Source: a bacterium (Candidatus Blackallbacteria) CG13_big_fil_rev_8_21_14_2_50_49_14 (GTDB lineage: Bacteria; Cyanobacteriota; Sericytochromatia; UBA7694). Taken from it: DNA of 64,000 nucleotides. The translations under genes and the position numbers were made by a program. Each line of letters opens with the position of its first letter. Positions within the stretch are counted from its first letter, which is position 1. A model generated the notes under the pieces. It made no database searches. It was not told where the DNA came from and was given only the letters and a program-made list of their open reading frames with translations. Positions 9,301 through 16,378 of this stretch are shown here, piece after piece. Location: the NCBI GenBank assembly GCA_002783405.1, contig PFGG01000071.1, positions 46,012 through 110,011 of the forward strand, written 5' to 3'.

Positions 9301-10635
9301 TACGGTTGCATCGACTTGCCCCGTTGCAACCGCATTGAAAATATCGCGAAAATTATTGAAATAGCTGAATTCTGCACCCGGAACCAATTGCTTGACCGCA
9401 TTGACCAGAGAGTCCCCCTGAAGCAAAGCCACTTTTTTTCCAGCCAAATCTTCTATCCGCTGAATTTTTGCCCGGTTTTCACGTCGGGTCACAAGCGCTG
9501 TCAAAACCTCGCGGTAGGGAGCCGTAAAGTTTAAAAAGCTTTCCCGCGAAGGGGGAAACCGAAAGATGGCAGGCAAAATATCTATATCTTTGTTCTGGCT
9601 CTGCTTGAGTAAATCCGCCCAAGCACCTGAAACAAAATCCAATTCAATACCCAAATTCTGTGTTAAAAGACGCAGATAATCTATCGCATAGCCAGCAGGC
9701 TTGCCTTGAAGCTGAAAATCCAAAGGGGGGTAGTCCAGCACATTGCCTACCCGCCAACGGGGGTGCGCAGCCAGCCAGCGCTGCTCATCAGGCGTGAGTG
9801 AAGGCATCAGAACAGGAAACGAAGCTGACCTACTCAAATATTTGTCTTTCATCTGATAATAAACTGAATTGGACTCCTGCTTCAGCTGGCGCAGCTTCTT
9901 ATCCAAGCGGGCCAGCAGATCCGCATTCCGGCCACGGGGAGCAGCAAAGAAAAGTTTGACAGGAAAAAGCAAATGCTGCGTTTCCTGCACATGGTAGCGC
10001 GAAAGCATCTGGTCGCCAAACCACTGATTGAGCACCGCAGCAGATACAGTGCCTTGCTCCAAGCGTTTCATGGCCTGCTCCAAGCTGTCCACGCTGACCA
10101 CAACAAGCTTCACCTCGATTTGTCGCGCCAAAGCCCTCAGTTCAGTTTCCTGTTGAGATCCCTTGAGTACCGCCACCTGCCTCTGATCCAAATCCAGCAG
10201 CGTTTGAATCTGACTTCCTGGCGCGACATATAAACGTGACCAGCCCACCAAAACCGTCTCATGGTTAAATTGAAAACGCTGCAAACGTTCTGGGGTCCGT
10301 GCCATGTCGGGCATTAAATCAAGCTGACCGGCTTCAAGTTGCTGCAGACACTGCTGCCAGACACAGGGAATATACTCCAAGCGCCAATTTTCTGCTTGAG
10401 CCATCGTAGCCAGCAGTTCAGAAAAAAAACCAGACGCCTCTCGATTGAGGTTTTGATAGACTTTGGGGGGATTGTGGTAAATACCCACCCGCAGTACTTT
10501 GGGCTGGGCCTCAACTCCTTGGGACCAAAACAGGCCAGACGCCAATACAAGCAAAGCAAAAATATGCCCAAGCTTAAAAGAAAAGGGTTTCAAGCGGCCT
10601 GATGCAGCTGCCCAAACCTTTTCAAAAAGCAACAT
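6373..10635 (-). CDS. BvgS-like hybrid histidine kinase with three periplasmic solute-binding domains
   Basis: This 1420-residue transmembrane sensor has an N-terminal signal/anchor (about 20-42) followed by three tandem SBP_bac_3 (Venus-flytrap) domains, at about 45-260, 290-515 and 535-755. They are recognisable by repeated openings RVGIYHNPPKV, RVGNVLDYPPLDF and RVSYHPDFPPFDF. A membrane helix (about 767-788) leads to a PAS domain (about 810-925), HisKA (His958 in NMSHEIRTPMN), HATPase_c, a receiver (Asp1249 in MDIKMPVMDG) and a histidine-free C-terminal helical domain. BvgS has two flytrap domains; three is less common. Such domains bind amino acids or other small solutes. The start has GGAG overlapping the stop of the upstream HTH gene 6 bases away, so the two are coupled. 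Confidence 0.93.
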   Translation of the reverse strand: MLLFEKVWAAASGRLKPFSFKLGHIFALLVLASGLFWSQGVEAQPKVLRVGIYHNPPKVYQNLNREASGFFSELLATMAQAENWRLEYIPCVWQQCLQQLEAGQLDLMPDMARTPERLQRFQFNHETVLVGWSRLYVAPGSQIQTLLDLDQRQVAVLKGSQQETELRALARQIEVKLVVVSVDSLEQAMKRLEQGTVSAAVLNQWFGDQMLSRYHVQETQHLLFPVKLFFAAPRGRNADLLARLDKKLRQLKQESNSVYYQMKDKYLSRSASFPVLMPSLTPDEQRWLAAHPRWRVGNVLDYPPLDFQLQGKPAGYAIDYLRLLTQNLGIELDFVSGAWADLLKQSQNKDIDILPAIFRFPPSRESFLNFTAPYREVLTALVTRRENRAKIQRIEDLAGKKVALLQGDSLVNAVKQLVPGAEFSYFNNFRDIFNAVATGQVDATVTDMLLADALIHSLALTNLDLRAEAKFSALRNQHLHIGVRKDWQVLMPILEKARQELKHEDLSYLDAKWISPHLHERTHSLSLTPAEKKWLSSHSRLRVSYHPDFPPFDFEDSEGHYAGMTQDYLKLIETRLGISFEMVSSSSWEAALEKIQAHQVDLVGLIHDSQDYSGQLLRTSAFIHYDLVLVTRSRQDLIVGLENFAGKSVGLIKGRRSTEDLIRRYPKIQPHFFASSLEGLKALASGQIEAVVEILPVAAYLINAHQLNNLEFVAPVNYVIPGRGLGVRKDLPVLQHLLNKALASIQEEEKQTIAQKWLLFPKKFKPDYRLISQVVGAALLLILAVLIWNWRLRREILARQKAETRFKSSAQRFQRLVEGIQQDYAFFSIDPQGLVRYISPSIDTLVGVPAEQIFEKPWTELVAWDTESLERGKEVFLRALAGESPPPFEVGFRQGAETFMLEITEAPALDLQGNIAGVEGILRNITRQKQIEEHLRQAKEAAEKASRSKSMFLSNMSHEIRTPMNAILGFSRLLKEQLHEPRWQKYLEAINSSGEALLHLINDILDLSKIEAGKLELHAEPTDIRVLVSELKNLLESSFQLKGLNFEVRIASELPAFIHLDGLRLRQIALNLLSNALKFTQRGKVLLEIAWQEQDAQQGTLSLKVADTGLGIPEEAQARLFSAFEQEKDSYRQATAGTGLGLAISRNLAEKMGGSLSLSSRVNQGSIFTLFLPGLEKTEGSALPEVTEAKGVPLQFLPARLLIADDVETNRLLLGSFLESYPFELVMAENGLEALEKARKTLPDLILMDIKMPVMDGVAAFLELKQDPLIQHIPVIALTAFSLQEEESDLLEHGFQDYLRKPVEFEKLSRCLERFLPQKQIESLPQPFVSASNPLERTAEERLAFQKALNQRLLPAWEKVKDSWVLDELESFAVLLNQLAEQYPDPNLNAYRIRFDQALERFDLVGAQAVLAQFPILFKN

Positions 10636-10641
10636 GCCTGG

Positions 10642-11499
10642 CTACTCCGGAAAACCGCAGCGCAAGACAGGCAGCCCACCCGGTAAAGCATCGCTGGGCA
10701 CGGCATGGGTCTCAAAGGGATGAAGCGAGGCCAAGCGGAATTCAGCCCCTCCCTGCCCAAAAAAGGTTTCAAGCACAAAATGCCCCTGTGCCTGTTCAGA
10801 CACAGAGGCTCTTTGCAACATGCCCGAAAGATGTAAAAGCACCCATTCCCCCTGATAAAGATAGACAATCGCATAAGGCCGCCAAAACGAACGGGGTTCA
10901 GGGTGTCCAGTGGCATAGCTCATATCGCGGAAAGCCAGATACCAGAGTTGGGGGTTTCGCGGCCCGTCTACAGAACCGTCTTCGCGATAAAACACATCAC
11001 TGTGAATTTCAAGCGGCTGATAATAATTCCGGCCCTGACGCGGATCATGCTGTAAATGCGCGGTATACCACTGCCCGTCAAAAAGTGCGCAAATCTCCTC
11101 TGGAGGCCAGTCGGTTTCGGTTAAACGAAACAATTCATTGAGAAAGGCCAGAGATTTATGCACGCTGCCCCAGGCCAAATTCCACGAGGCCTTGCGACAG
11201 CATTCCATCAATAAATCCAAATCAATATCCAGCAGCATAAAGGGATCGACATCCAAAGCCTGGGCAAGCGCCAAGAGACGTTTGGCACCCTTGGGCAGAC
11301 TTAAATCCTCCTGAGAGGCCCAGCGCAAAATGGTTTTGCGATGGGGGAGATCTGCCAATTCCAGGCTGCGACCAAAGGCCGCAAGATTGCCCTGAAACTC
11401 GCGCTGAATAAAGTTCTGAATCAAATCTTTACGCAGCTGAATCCGGTTTTCAAGCATTTCGCGCAGTGCATCAGGCTGCTCACTGGCCAGAGAAGACAT
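10642..11499 (-). CDS. Putative helix-turn-helix transcriptional regulator
   Basis: I do not recognise a named family for this 285-residue protein. Residues about 35-90 (GNLAAFGRSLELADLP, then TILRWASQ, then KRLLALAQALDVDPF) look like a Cro/XRE-type DNA-binding domain with a helix-turn-helix and a following helix. The remaining about 190 residues form a soluble domain rich in Trp and Tyr with PYAIVYLYQGEWVLLHL, perhaps a ligand- or partner-binding module. The ATG at 11499 is preferred over the TTG at 11505 because AGGGGA lies 7 bases before it. It sits 6 bases ahead of the three-flytrap kinase and is probably co-transcribed, so it may regulate or be regulated by that sensor. It has no receiver domain and is not a classical response regulator. 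Confidence 0.65.
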   Translation of the reverse strand: MSSLASEQPDALREMLENRIQLRKDLIQNFIQREFQGNLAAFGRSLELADLPHRKTILRWASQEDLSLPKGAKRLLALAQALDVDPFMLLDIDLDLLMECCRKASWNLAWGSVHKSLAFLNELFRLTETDWPPEEICALFDGQWYTAHLQHDPRQGRNYYQPLEIHSDVFYREDGSVDGPRNPQLWYLAFRDMSYATGHPEPRSFWRPYAIVYLYQGEWVLLHLSGMLQRASVSEQAQGHFVLETFFGQGGAEFRLASLHPFETHAVPSDALPGGLPVLRCGFPE

Positions 11500-11609
11500 G
11501 GGCAATCCCCTGTTTCATTGTGAATTTTCAGAGTGCATCCAAAAGCTGATGCCTGCAGATAGCATAAAGGCAAAAGCAGAATGCTTCAAGAGCAAAAGGA
11601 GATCCCCCC

Positions 11610-11768
11610 ATGAAAAACAGAGTCTACAGCCTGGTCTTTCTCTCTGCCCTGATCCTGACCGCCGTTCTGGCCTTGAAAATGCCTGCTCTGGAAGCCTTTT
11701 CACAAACCAGACTGCTGGCCAACCTGCCCCAACCCAACCTGAATCAACTCTTCAAGTTGCCCCAATAA
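11610..11768 (+). CDS. Small membrane or secreted peptide, 52 residues
   Basis: A short ORF starts at ATG 11610 with a strong ribosome site (AAAGGAG, 11594-11600) and ends TAA at 11768, sharing one base with the ATG of the hydrolase gene (TAATG). The product starts MKNRVYSLVFLSALILTAVL, a basic N-terminus then a hydrophobic helix, and continues with about 30 polar, Pro/Asn-rich residues ending NQLFKLPQ. It could be an uncleaved single-pass peptide or a cleaved Sec peptide. I know no homologue. The ribosome site and the overlap with a real gene are the evidence that it is translated; it may be a partner or anchor for the hydrolase. Confidence 0.6.
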   Translation: MKNRVYSLVFLSALILTAVLALKMPALEAFSQTRLLANLPQPNLNQLFKLPQ

Positions 11769-12520
11769 TGCGAAAATTCACCGCTTTCATGTTCTGGGCG
11801 CGCGAGCTCTTTGAACTGCTGAAATTTATCGTTCTGATTCCCTTCAGTTGGTTCTGGCAGGCACCGCAAGTAAAAAAAAGCTTCTCAAACCGGGCACAGA
11901 TCGTCTTGGTACCCGGATTTTTAGGACGCGGCCTAGAGTTTCTGCCCCTAAAACGCAAACTTGAAAAAGCCGGATTTGAAGTTTTTATTGCACAGTTGGG
12001 CTTTCAAGCAAGTCAAATTCAAACCAAAGGGCAAAGACTTGCCGAATTTCTGGAGGCTGAGCAGATTGAAAACGCCACCCTGCTCGGCTATTCTTTGGGT
12101 GGCTGGATCAGTTTGCAATTGCCTGAAAAAGCACGCTGGCGCGTCAAAACGCTGATCACCCTGGGAGTCGCTTTTCGAGGTACTCCCATGGCGATTCTTT
12201 TGAGCCCTTTAAAAGCAGCCCGTCAACTCATACCCGGCTCCAGCTTTCTCAAACAGGCCCATTCCCCTTGGCTTCATTTTCCCAACCATTTCAATTTTTA
12301 CGCCCAAAGAGATGAAATTACAGCCTCTCAGCGCACCTCTCAGCTGAAAGGTATCCAAGAACACGTATTGCCTGTACAAGGCCATCTCAACCTGATTTGC
12401 CACCCACTGGCCCAAAAGGAACTGGTCGCTCAGCTCATACAAACAGAAACAGCTCTGAACAGGGGAGGTAACTGTTCAGAGCTGAAATCAAGCAGAGACA
12501 AAATCCTTGCCAGAAGCTAA
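11768..12520 (+). CDS. Alpha/beta-hydrolase, lipase/esterase-like
   Basis: This 250-residue hydrolase probably acts on an ester or lipid. It has the oxyanion-side motif LVPGFLGRG (about 42-50), the nucleophile elbow LLGYSLGGW (about 107-115), a plausible acid in YAQRDEI and a catalytic histidine in VQGHLNL near the C-terminus, the usual Ser-Asp-His order. An N-terminal hydrophobic stretch (ELLKFIVLIPFSWFW) could be an anchor. The start is the ATG at 11768, overlapping the stop of the small peptide gene; the frame is open back to 11498 but without family-like sequence. The last 20 or so residues overlap the terminator of the convergent hppD operon and are probably not conserved. Substrate unknown. 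Confidence 0.82.
   Translation: MRKFTAFMFWARELFELLKFIVLIPFSWFWQAPQVKKSFSNRAQIVLVPGFLGRGLEFLPLKRKLEKAGFEVFIAQLGFQASQIQTKGQRLAEFLEAEQIENATLLGYSLGGWISLQLPEKARWRVKTLITLGVAFRGTPMAILLSPLKAARQLIPGSSFLKQAHSPWLHFPNHFNFYAQRDEITASQRTSQLKGIQEHVLPVQGHLNLICHPLAQKELVAQLIQTETALNRGGNCSELKSSRDKILARS
12451..12483 (-). terminator. Terminator of the hmgA-hppD operon, inside the hydrolase 3' end
   Basis: An 11-bp perfect inverted repeat (12451-12461 and 12473-12483) lies 41 bases beyond the hppD stop on the minus strand and is followed there by GTTTCTGTTT. It is embedded in the last codons of the convergent hydrolase gene. Confidence 0.65.
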
Positions 12521-12523
12521 AGT

Positions 12524-13567
12524 CTAAATCACGCCCCGGCGGGCCTGATCCCGTTCAATTGAATCAAACAAAGCCTGAAAATTGCCTTCGCCAAAGCCCT
12601 TTTCGCCTTCACGCTGAATCATTTCAATAAAAATGGGGCCAAACAGGTTCTGGGTAAAAATTTGCAAAAGATAGGTATTTTCAGCTTGAGAATCCACCAG
12701 AATCTGCAATTGCTTGATCTTTTCTTTATCTTCTTTTACAAAGGGGACCCGTTCAAAGATCGTGGCATAGTAATCGTCGCCAATATCCAGGGTTGAAATT
12801 TTCTGCGGATCAAGTGCTTCACAAGAGGCCACCAGATCTTTGCAGAGAAAAGCCAAATGCTGAACCCCCGGCCCCTTATAGATCTGCAGATATTCATCAA
12901 TCTGGTTGTTGTTATTGTCTTTGCCTTCATTGATGGGAATGCAGAAAGTGCCACAGGGGCTTTGCAAAGCATAGGAAACCAAGCCGGTCTTGGCGCCCCG
13001 GATATCAAAATAGCGCACCTCGGTAAAGCCAAAGATCTCTTTGTAAAAATTGGCCCAATACTCCATTGTGCCCTTAAAAACATTATTGGTCAGGTGGTCA
13101 ATCGCCAAGAACCCCTTATCAGCTACCATTTGAGGGTTTTCCAGGTCTTCAAAATCCGACGCCCAGATCGTGTTCTCCCCCTCGTAGCGGTCAATAAAAT
13201 AGATCAAACTGTCGCCTATCCCATAGATCGCAGGATAGGGCAGGTCCTTGTGACTGTCTTCAGCAGGTTTCGCTCCCCGCTCCAAGGCTGTCTGATAGGC
13301 AAAGGCTGCATCCTTAACCCGCCACCCCATCGAGGCAATCGCCGGGCCATGCGCTTTGACAAATTCAGCCGTAAATCCAGCTTTTTCATCGTTGAGCAGA
13401 AAATGGATCCCATTCTGACGGTAATAGACAATCTGCTTGCCCTTGAACCGTTTCAGCTTTGAAAAACCAAATTCAATAAAAACATCGTGCATCATGCTCT
13501 CTTCAGGGGCTGCGAATTCTGTAAATTCAATGCCTGTCAAGCCAAGCGGATTCATCTTCTCATTCAT
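12524..13567 (-). CDS. hppD: 4-hydroxyphenylpyruvate dioxygenase
   Basis: The enzyme converts 4-hydroxyphenylpyruvate, O2 and Fe(II) to homogentisate and CO2, the second step of tyrosine catabolism. At 347 residues it has normal length. The three iron ligands are visible: His158 in AIDHLTNNV, His237 in GVQHLAFL and Glu315 in FIEMIQR. The C-terminal GFGEGNFQALFDSIERDQ is typical of the family. It starts 4 bases after the hmgA stop, with AGAGGAG spanning that stop, so it is the last gene of the operon. Product and downstream enzyme are encoded side by side, which points to degradation of tyrosine rather than to quinone or tocopherol synthesis alone. Confidence 0.97.
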   Translation of the reverse strand: MNEKMNPLGLTGIEFTEFAAPEESMMHDVFIEFGFSKLKRFKGKQIVYYRQNGIHFLLNDEKAGFTAEFVKAHGPAIASMGWRVKDAAFAYQTALERGAKPAEDSHKDLPYPAIYGIGDSLIYFIDRYEGENTIWASDFEDLENPQMVADKGFLAIDHLTNNVFKGTMEYWANFYKEIFGFTEVRYFDIRGAKTGLVSYALQSPCGTFCIPINEGKDNNNNQIDEYLQIYKGPGVQHLAFLCKDLVASCEALDPQKISTLDIGDDYYATIFERVPFVKEDKEKIKQLQILVDSQAENTYLLQIFTQNLFGPIFIEMIQREGEKGFGEGNFQALFDSIERDQARRGVI

Positions 13568-13571
13568 TTGT

Positions 13572-14747
13572 TTACTCCTCTGTGGTGCTAGGTTCCAGCC
13601 AGCTCTGGTTATAGTCTTCTTCCCTGCACTGGCGGAAATGTTCGGTCATTTCAAGGGGGGCAAAGGTGTCCACCATGACCGCGTATTCGTAGGTTTCTTT
13701 CTGACCGATCGAGGCTTCGGTCTTGCCGGGCTGTGGCCCATGGGGCAGGCCCTTGCGGTGAAAGGTCAGCGAACCGGGTTCGATTCCAGTCCTGCTCATA
13801 AAATTGCCCTCTACGTAATACAGCACCTCATCACTGTCCACATTGGAATGGTAATAGGGGGCCGGAATGGACTGGGGATGAAAATCATAGAGCCGGGGTA
13901 CAAAATTGCAAATCACCAATTGCGGGGTGCTCAGCAGCAAATGCACCGAGGGGGGCAGGTGAATCTTGCCCACCAAAGGCGCAAACTCCTGAATATTGAT
14001 TGTCCAGGGATAAACCGCACCATCCCAGCCCACCAGGTCGAAGGGGTGCCACTCTAAAAAGCTGCGCTGATAATGCTCGCCATATTTGACCACCACCGGA
14101 AAAGCACCCTTTTCAACAATCGGTTCAGTAAACGCGGGCCTTTGAATATCCCGTTCGCAATAGGGCGCGGTTTCGAGCAATTGGCCGGCTTCATTGCGGT
14201 AATGGCGGGGAACCCCCACCATGCCATAGGTTTCAATCACAAAAAGATGCACAGGGCCCGGCTGCTCAAACTCAAGTTGATAGGTGGTTCCTCGGGGAAT
14301 CACCACATAATCCCAACGCTTGACCTGCAGCTTGCCATACTCAGAAAAAAGCGTGCCCTGCCCCTCATGCACAAAGATCACCTCATCGGCATAGGCATTG
14401 CGATAAAACTCGGTACAGGGTTCAGTCACCTGCGCGGTATACAATGCGCAATCGCGGTTAAACAAGAGTTTCTGGCGGGCCGAATAAAAATTCCCCCCGC
14501 CTTTGAGCCGCCAACTGTGCGCCTTATAATTCTGTAAAAGCGGGTCGACCCAGGTTTGCCCATGGTTCAGGCTGAGCTTTTCATCCCTGAGCACCTTGGT
14601 AGGCATATGGTGATGGTATTTATTGGAATAAATATTCGAAAAGCCCTGGGTCGAAAAGAGTTCTTCCCGGTAAAGCTCCCCATTGGGCTTGGCAAAGGCA
14701 ATATGCCGTTTGGGCGGAATTTCTCCGCGTTGAATATAAAATGGCAT
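13572..14747 (-). CDS. hmgA: Homogentisate 1,2-dioxygenase
   Basis: The enzyme opens the aromatic ring of homogentisate to maleylacetoacetate using Fe(II) and O2. The protein is 391 residues, near the shorter bacterial members, and shows family blocks such as IYSNKYHHHMPTKV near the N-terminus and YYVEGNFMSRTGIEPGSLTF with LPHGPQPG near the C-terminus, where iron-binding His and Glu lie. GGAG sits 9 bases before the ATG at 14747. It lies 4 bases after the XdhA-type gene and 4 bases before hppD, so the three form one minus-strand operon. The later steps (maleylacetoacetate isomerase, fumarylacetoacetase) are not in the window. Confidence 0.95.
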   Translation of the reverse strand: MPFYIQRGEIPPKRHIAFAKPNGELYREELFSTQGFSNIYSNKYHHHMPTKVLRDEKLSLNHGQTWVDPLLQNYKAHSWRLKGGGNFYSARQKLLFNRDCALYTAQVTEPCTEFYRNAYADEVIFVHEGQGTLFSEYGKLQVKRWDYVVIPRGTTYQLEFEQPGPVHLFVIETYGMVGVPRHYRNEAGQLLETAPYCERDIQRPAFTEPIVEKGAFPVVVKYGEHYQRSFLEWHPFDLVGWDGAVYPWTINIQEFAPLVGKIHLPPSVHLLLSTPQLVICNFVPRLYDFHPQSIPAPYYHSNVDSDEVLYYVEGNFMSRTGIEPGSLTFHRKGLPHGPQPGKTEASIGQKETYEYAVMVDTFAPLEMTEHFRQCREEDYNQSWLEPSTTEE

Positions 14748-14751
14748 GCAA

Positions 14752-16209
14752 TCAAACTCCTACCGCATCGGGCTGCATTTCATGGTAAAACTTCAAAAAT
14801 AAATTTTCAGCCACCTGCAGACGGTATTCCGCCGAGGCACGCACGTCAGAAATCGGGCTGATTTCAGTGCAGGCCAAAACCCCTGCCTGCTGACAGACTT
14901 CCTGATTCAAGGGCTTGCCCATTAAAAAAGCCTCGGTTTTGGGCAGGCGCACCACGGTCGCCGCCACGCCCCCATAGGCTATCGCCACCTGTTCAATCTG
15001 CCCGGCATTCACTTTCAGACGAAAGGCCGCTGTCAGGGTGGAGATATCCAGATCTTTGCGATTGGAAACCTTGTAAAGACGAATAATATCCTGGGCTGCG
15101 GGCACAGGAATCAAGACCTTGGAAATCAACTCATCCTGACGCATATCCAGCTGTTTATAACCTGTGTAAAAGCGGTTAATATTCACACGGCGCGCGCCTT
15201 GCAACCCCATCAGTTCCACTTCAGCATCGGCCACCATCAAAAAGGGCAGGGTATCTGCAATCGGGGAGGCATTGGCAATATTCCCCACCAGGGTGCCTTT
15301 GTTTTTAATTTGCGGCGAAGCAAAAATTTTGAGCAGGCGCGAAAATTCAGGAATCCGATCGCGTAAAAAATGCTCAAGTTCATTGAGGGTCACCCTGGGC
15401 CCGACCTGAATCACGCCCTCTTCTTCGCTCAGGGCATGTGCACCGGGGGTCAGGTTCAGGCTGCAAATCACAGTCGGATTGCTGCGCTCCTTGTTGATCA
15501 GCACCCCCATATCGGTCGCTGAAGAAAAAATCCGCGCTTCGCGTTCCTGTTTAAACCGAATCGCTTCTTCAAGCAAAGTGGGCGCATAAAACTGCAGGTG
15601 ATCGGCCTGAATATTCACGCCAATCTGGCGATGTTGCTTGAGTTCAGCCACCATTTCGGGTGTATCATAACGTTTTTGCAGGGGGGTAAACTGGGTCAAA
15701 TCCACTTTTTTACCGGCTTCAATAATCGGGGCATAGCCTGTACAGCGGCAGAGATTGCCGGTCAAAGCATTGCGCACCTGTTTTTCATCGAGGTATTGCT
15801 GGCCCTTGGGGTTCTGATAAGCCTGGTGATTGACCAAATCGGTCATGGCACAAATAAAACCAGGGGTGCAGAAACCACACTGTGCGCCATAATTTTCGAC
15901 CATCGCGGTTTGCACCGGGCTGAGGGCATCGTCTTCTTTGAGGCCCTCCACGGTAATCACGTGGGTACAGTCCATCAAATGCACAAAGGTAATACAGGCG
16001 TTGATCGTGCTGTAGCGCAGCTCAGACTGATCGGGCAGGGTTTCACCACGCAACACACTGCAAGCCCCACAATCCCCTTCTGCACAGACAATCTTGGTGC
16101 CCGTCAAACCCCGCTCATAACGCAAATATTCTGCCAGGGTCATAAAAGCCTGTTCGCCACGAATTTTATGACGCTTGCCATTGAGATAGAGCAGAATATA
16201 ATCGCGCAT
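14752..16209 (-). CDS. Xanthine dehydrogenase-type small subunit (2x[2Fe-2S] + FAD)
   Basis: This 485-residue protein matches the small (XdhA) subunit of xanthine dehydrogenases, which passes electrons from a molybdopterin subunit via two [2Fe-2S] clusters to FAD and NAD+. The first cluster motif is CAEGDCGAC (Cys42, 47, 50), the second CGFCTPGF with CRCTGY. The FAD-binding region (about 205-385) has SSATDMGVLIN and NIANASPIADTLPF. The ATG at 16209 is chosen because the family N-terminus RDYILLYLNGKRH begins there and GAGGA precedes it; the frame is open to 16407 without homology. No large molybdopterin subunit is in the window, and the gene leads an hmgA-hppD operon. It may serve an unlinked large subunit or act in another oxidation. 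Confidence 0.9.
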   Translation of the reverse strand: MRDYILLYLNGKRHKIRGEQAFMTLAEYLRYERGLTGTKIVCAEGDCGACSVLRGETLPDQSELRYSTINACITFVHLMDCTHVITVEGLKEDDALSPVQTAMVENYGAQCGFCTPGFICAMTDLVNHQAYQNPKGQQYLDEKQVRNALTGNLCRCTGYAPIIEAGKKVDLTQFTPLQKRYDTPEMVAELKQHRQIGVNIQADHLQFYAPTLLEEAIRFKQEREARIFSSATDMGVLINKERSNPTVICSLNLTPGAHALSEEEGVIQVGPRVTLNELEHFLRDRIPEFSRLLKIFASPQIKNKGTLVGNIANASPIADTLPFLMVADAEVELMGLQGARRVNINRFYTGYKQLDMRQDELISKVLIPVPAAQDIIRLYKVSNRKDLDISTLTAAFRLKVNAGQIEQVAIAYGGVAATVVRLPKTEAFLMGKPLNQEVCQQAGVLACTEISPISDVRASAEYRLQVAENLFLKFYHEMQPDAVGV

Positions 16210-16240
16210 ACCGGATTCCTCATGTCTGAATTTGGCTTCT

Positions 16241-16249
16241 ATTATAGCA
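16241..16249 (-). promoter_or_regulatory. Extended -10 promoter of the xdhA-hmgA-hppD operon
   Basis: The minus strand reads TGCTATAAT, a consensus extended -10, 32 bases before the ATG of the XdhA-type gene. No good -35 is seen. It is part of a divergent promoter region. Confidence 0.6.
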
Positions 16250-16309
16250 TTGCTCACGAGTTCAGCCTTAGGCAATTGACTTTTCAGCAAGCCAGCCTGT
16301 GGTACAATG

Positions 16310-16318
16310 GCCCTCACA
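16310..16318 (+). promoter_or_regulatory. Extended -10 promoter of the SDR gene
   Basis: TGGTACAAT lies about 60 bases before the SDR start on the plus strand. TTGACT at 16276-16281 is too far away (31 bases) to be its -35. Confidence 0.4.
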
Positions 16319-16378
16319 CAGGCTCTGAAGACCTCGCATTCTCCAGACCCGAATGACCCGCAGGAAACACAGCCAACC

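Noticed and set aside
12451..12483. Hairpin as terminator of the plus-strand hydrolase
   Set aside because: It lies inside the ORF and the T-rich side is on the minus strand, so it serves hppD.
16276..16281. TTGACT as -35 for the SDR gene
   Set aside because: The spacing to the TACAAT box is 31 bases, far outside the functional range.
15598..16356. A 252-codon plus-strand ORF opposite the XdhA-type gene
   Set aside because: It is a shadow of a gene with intact cofactor motifs.
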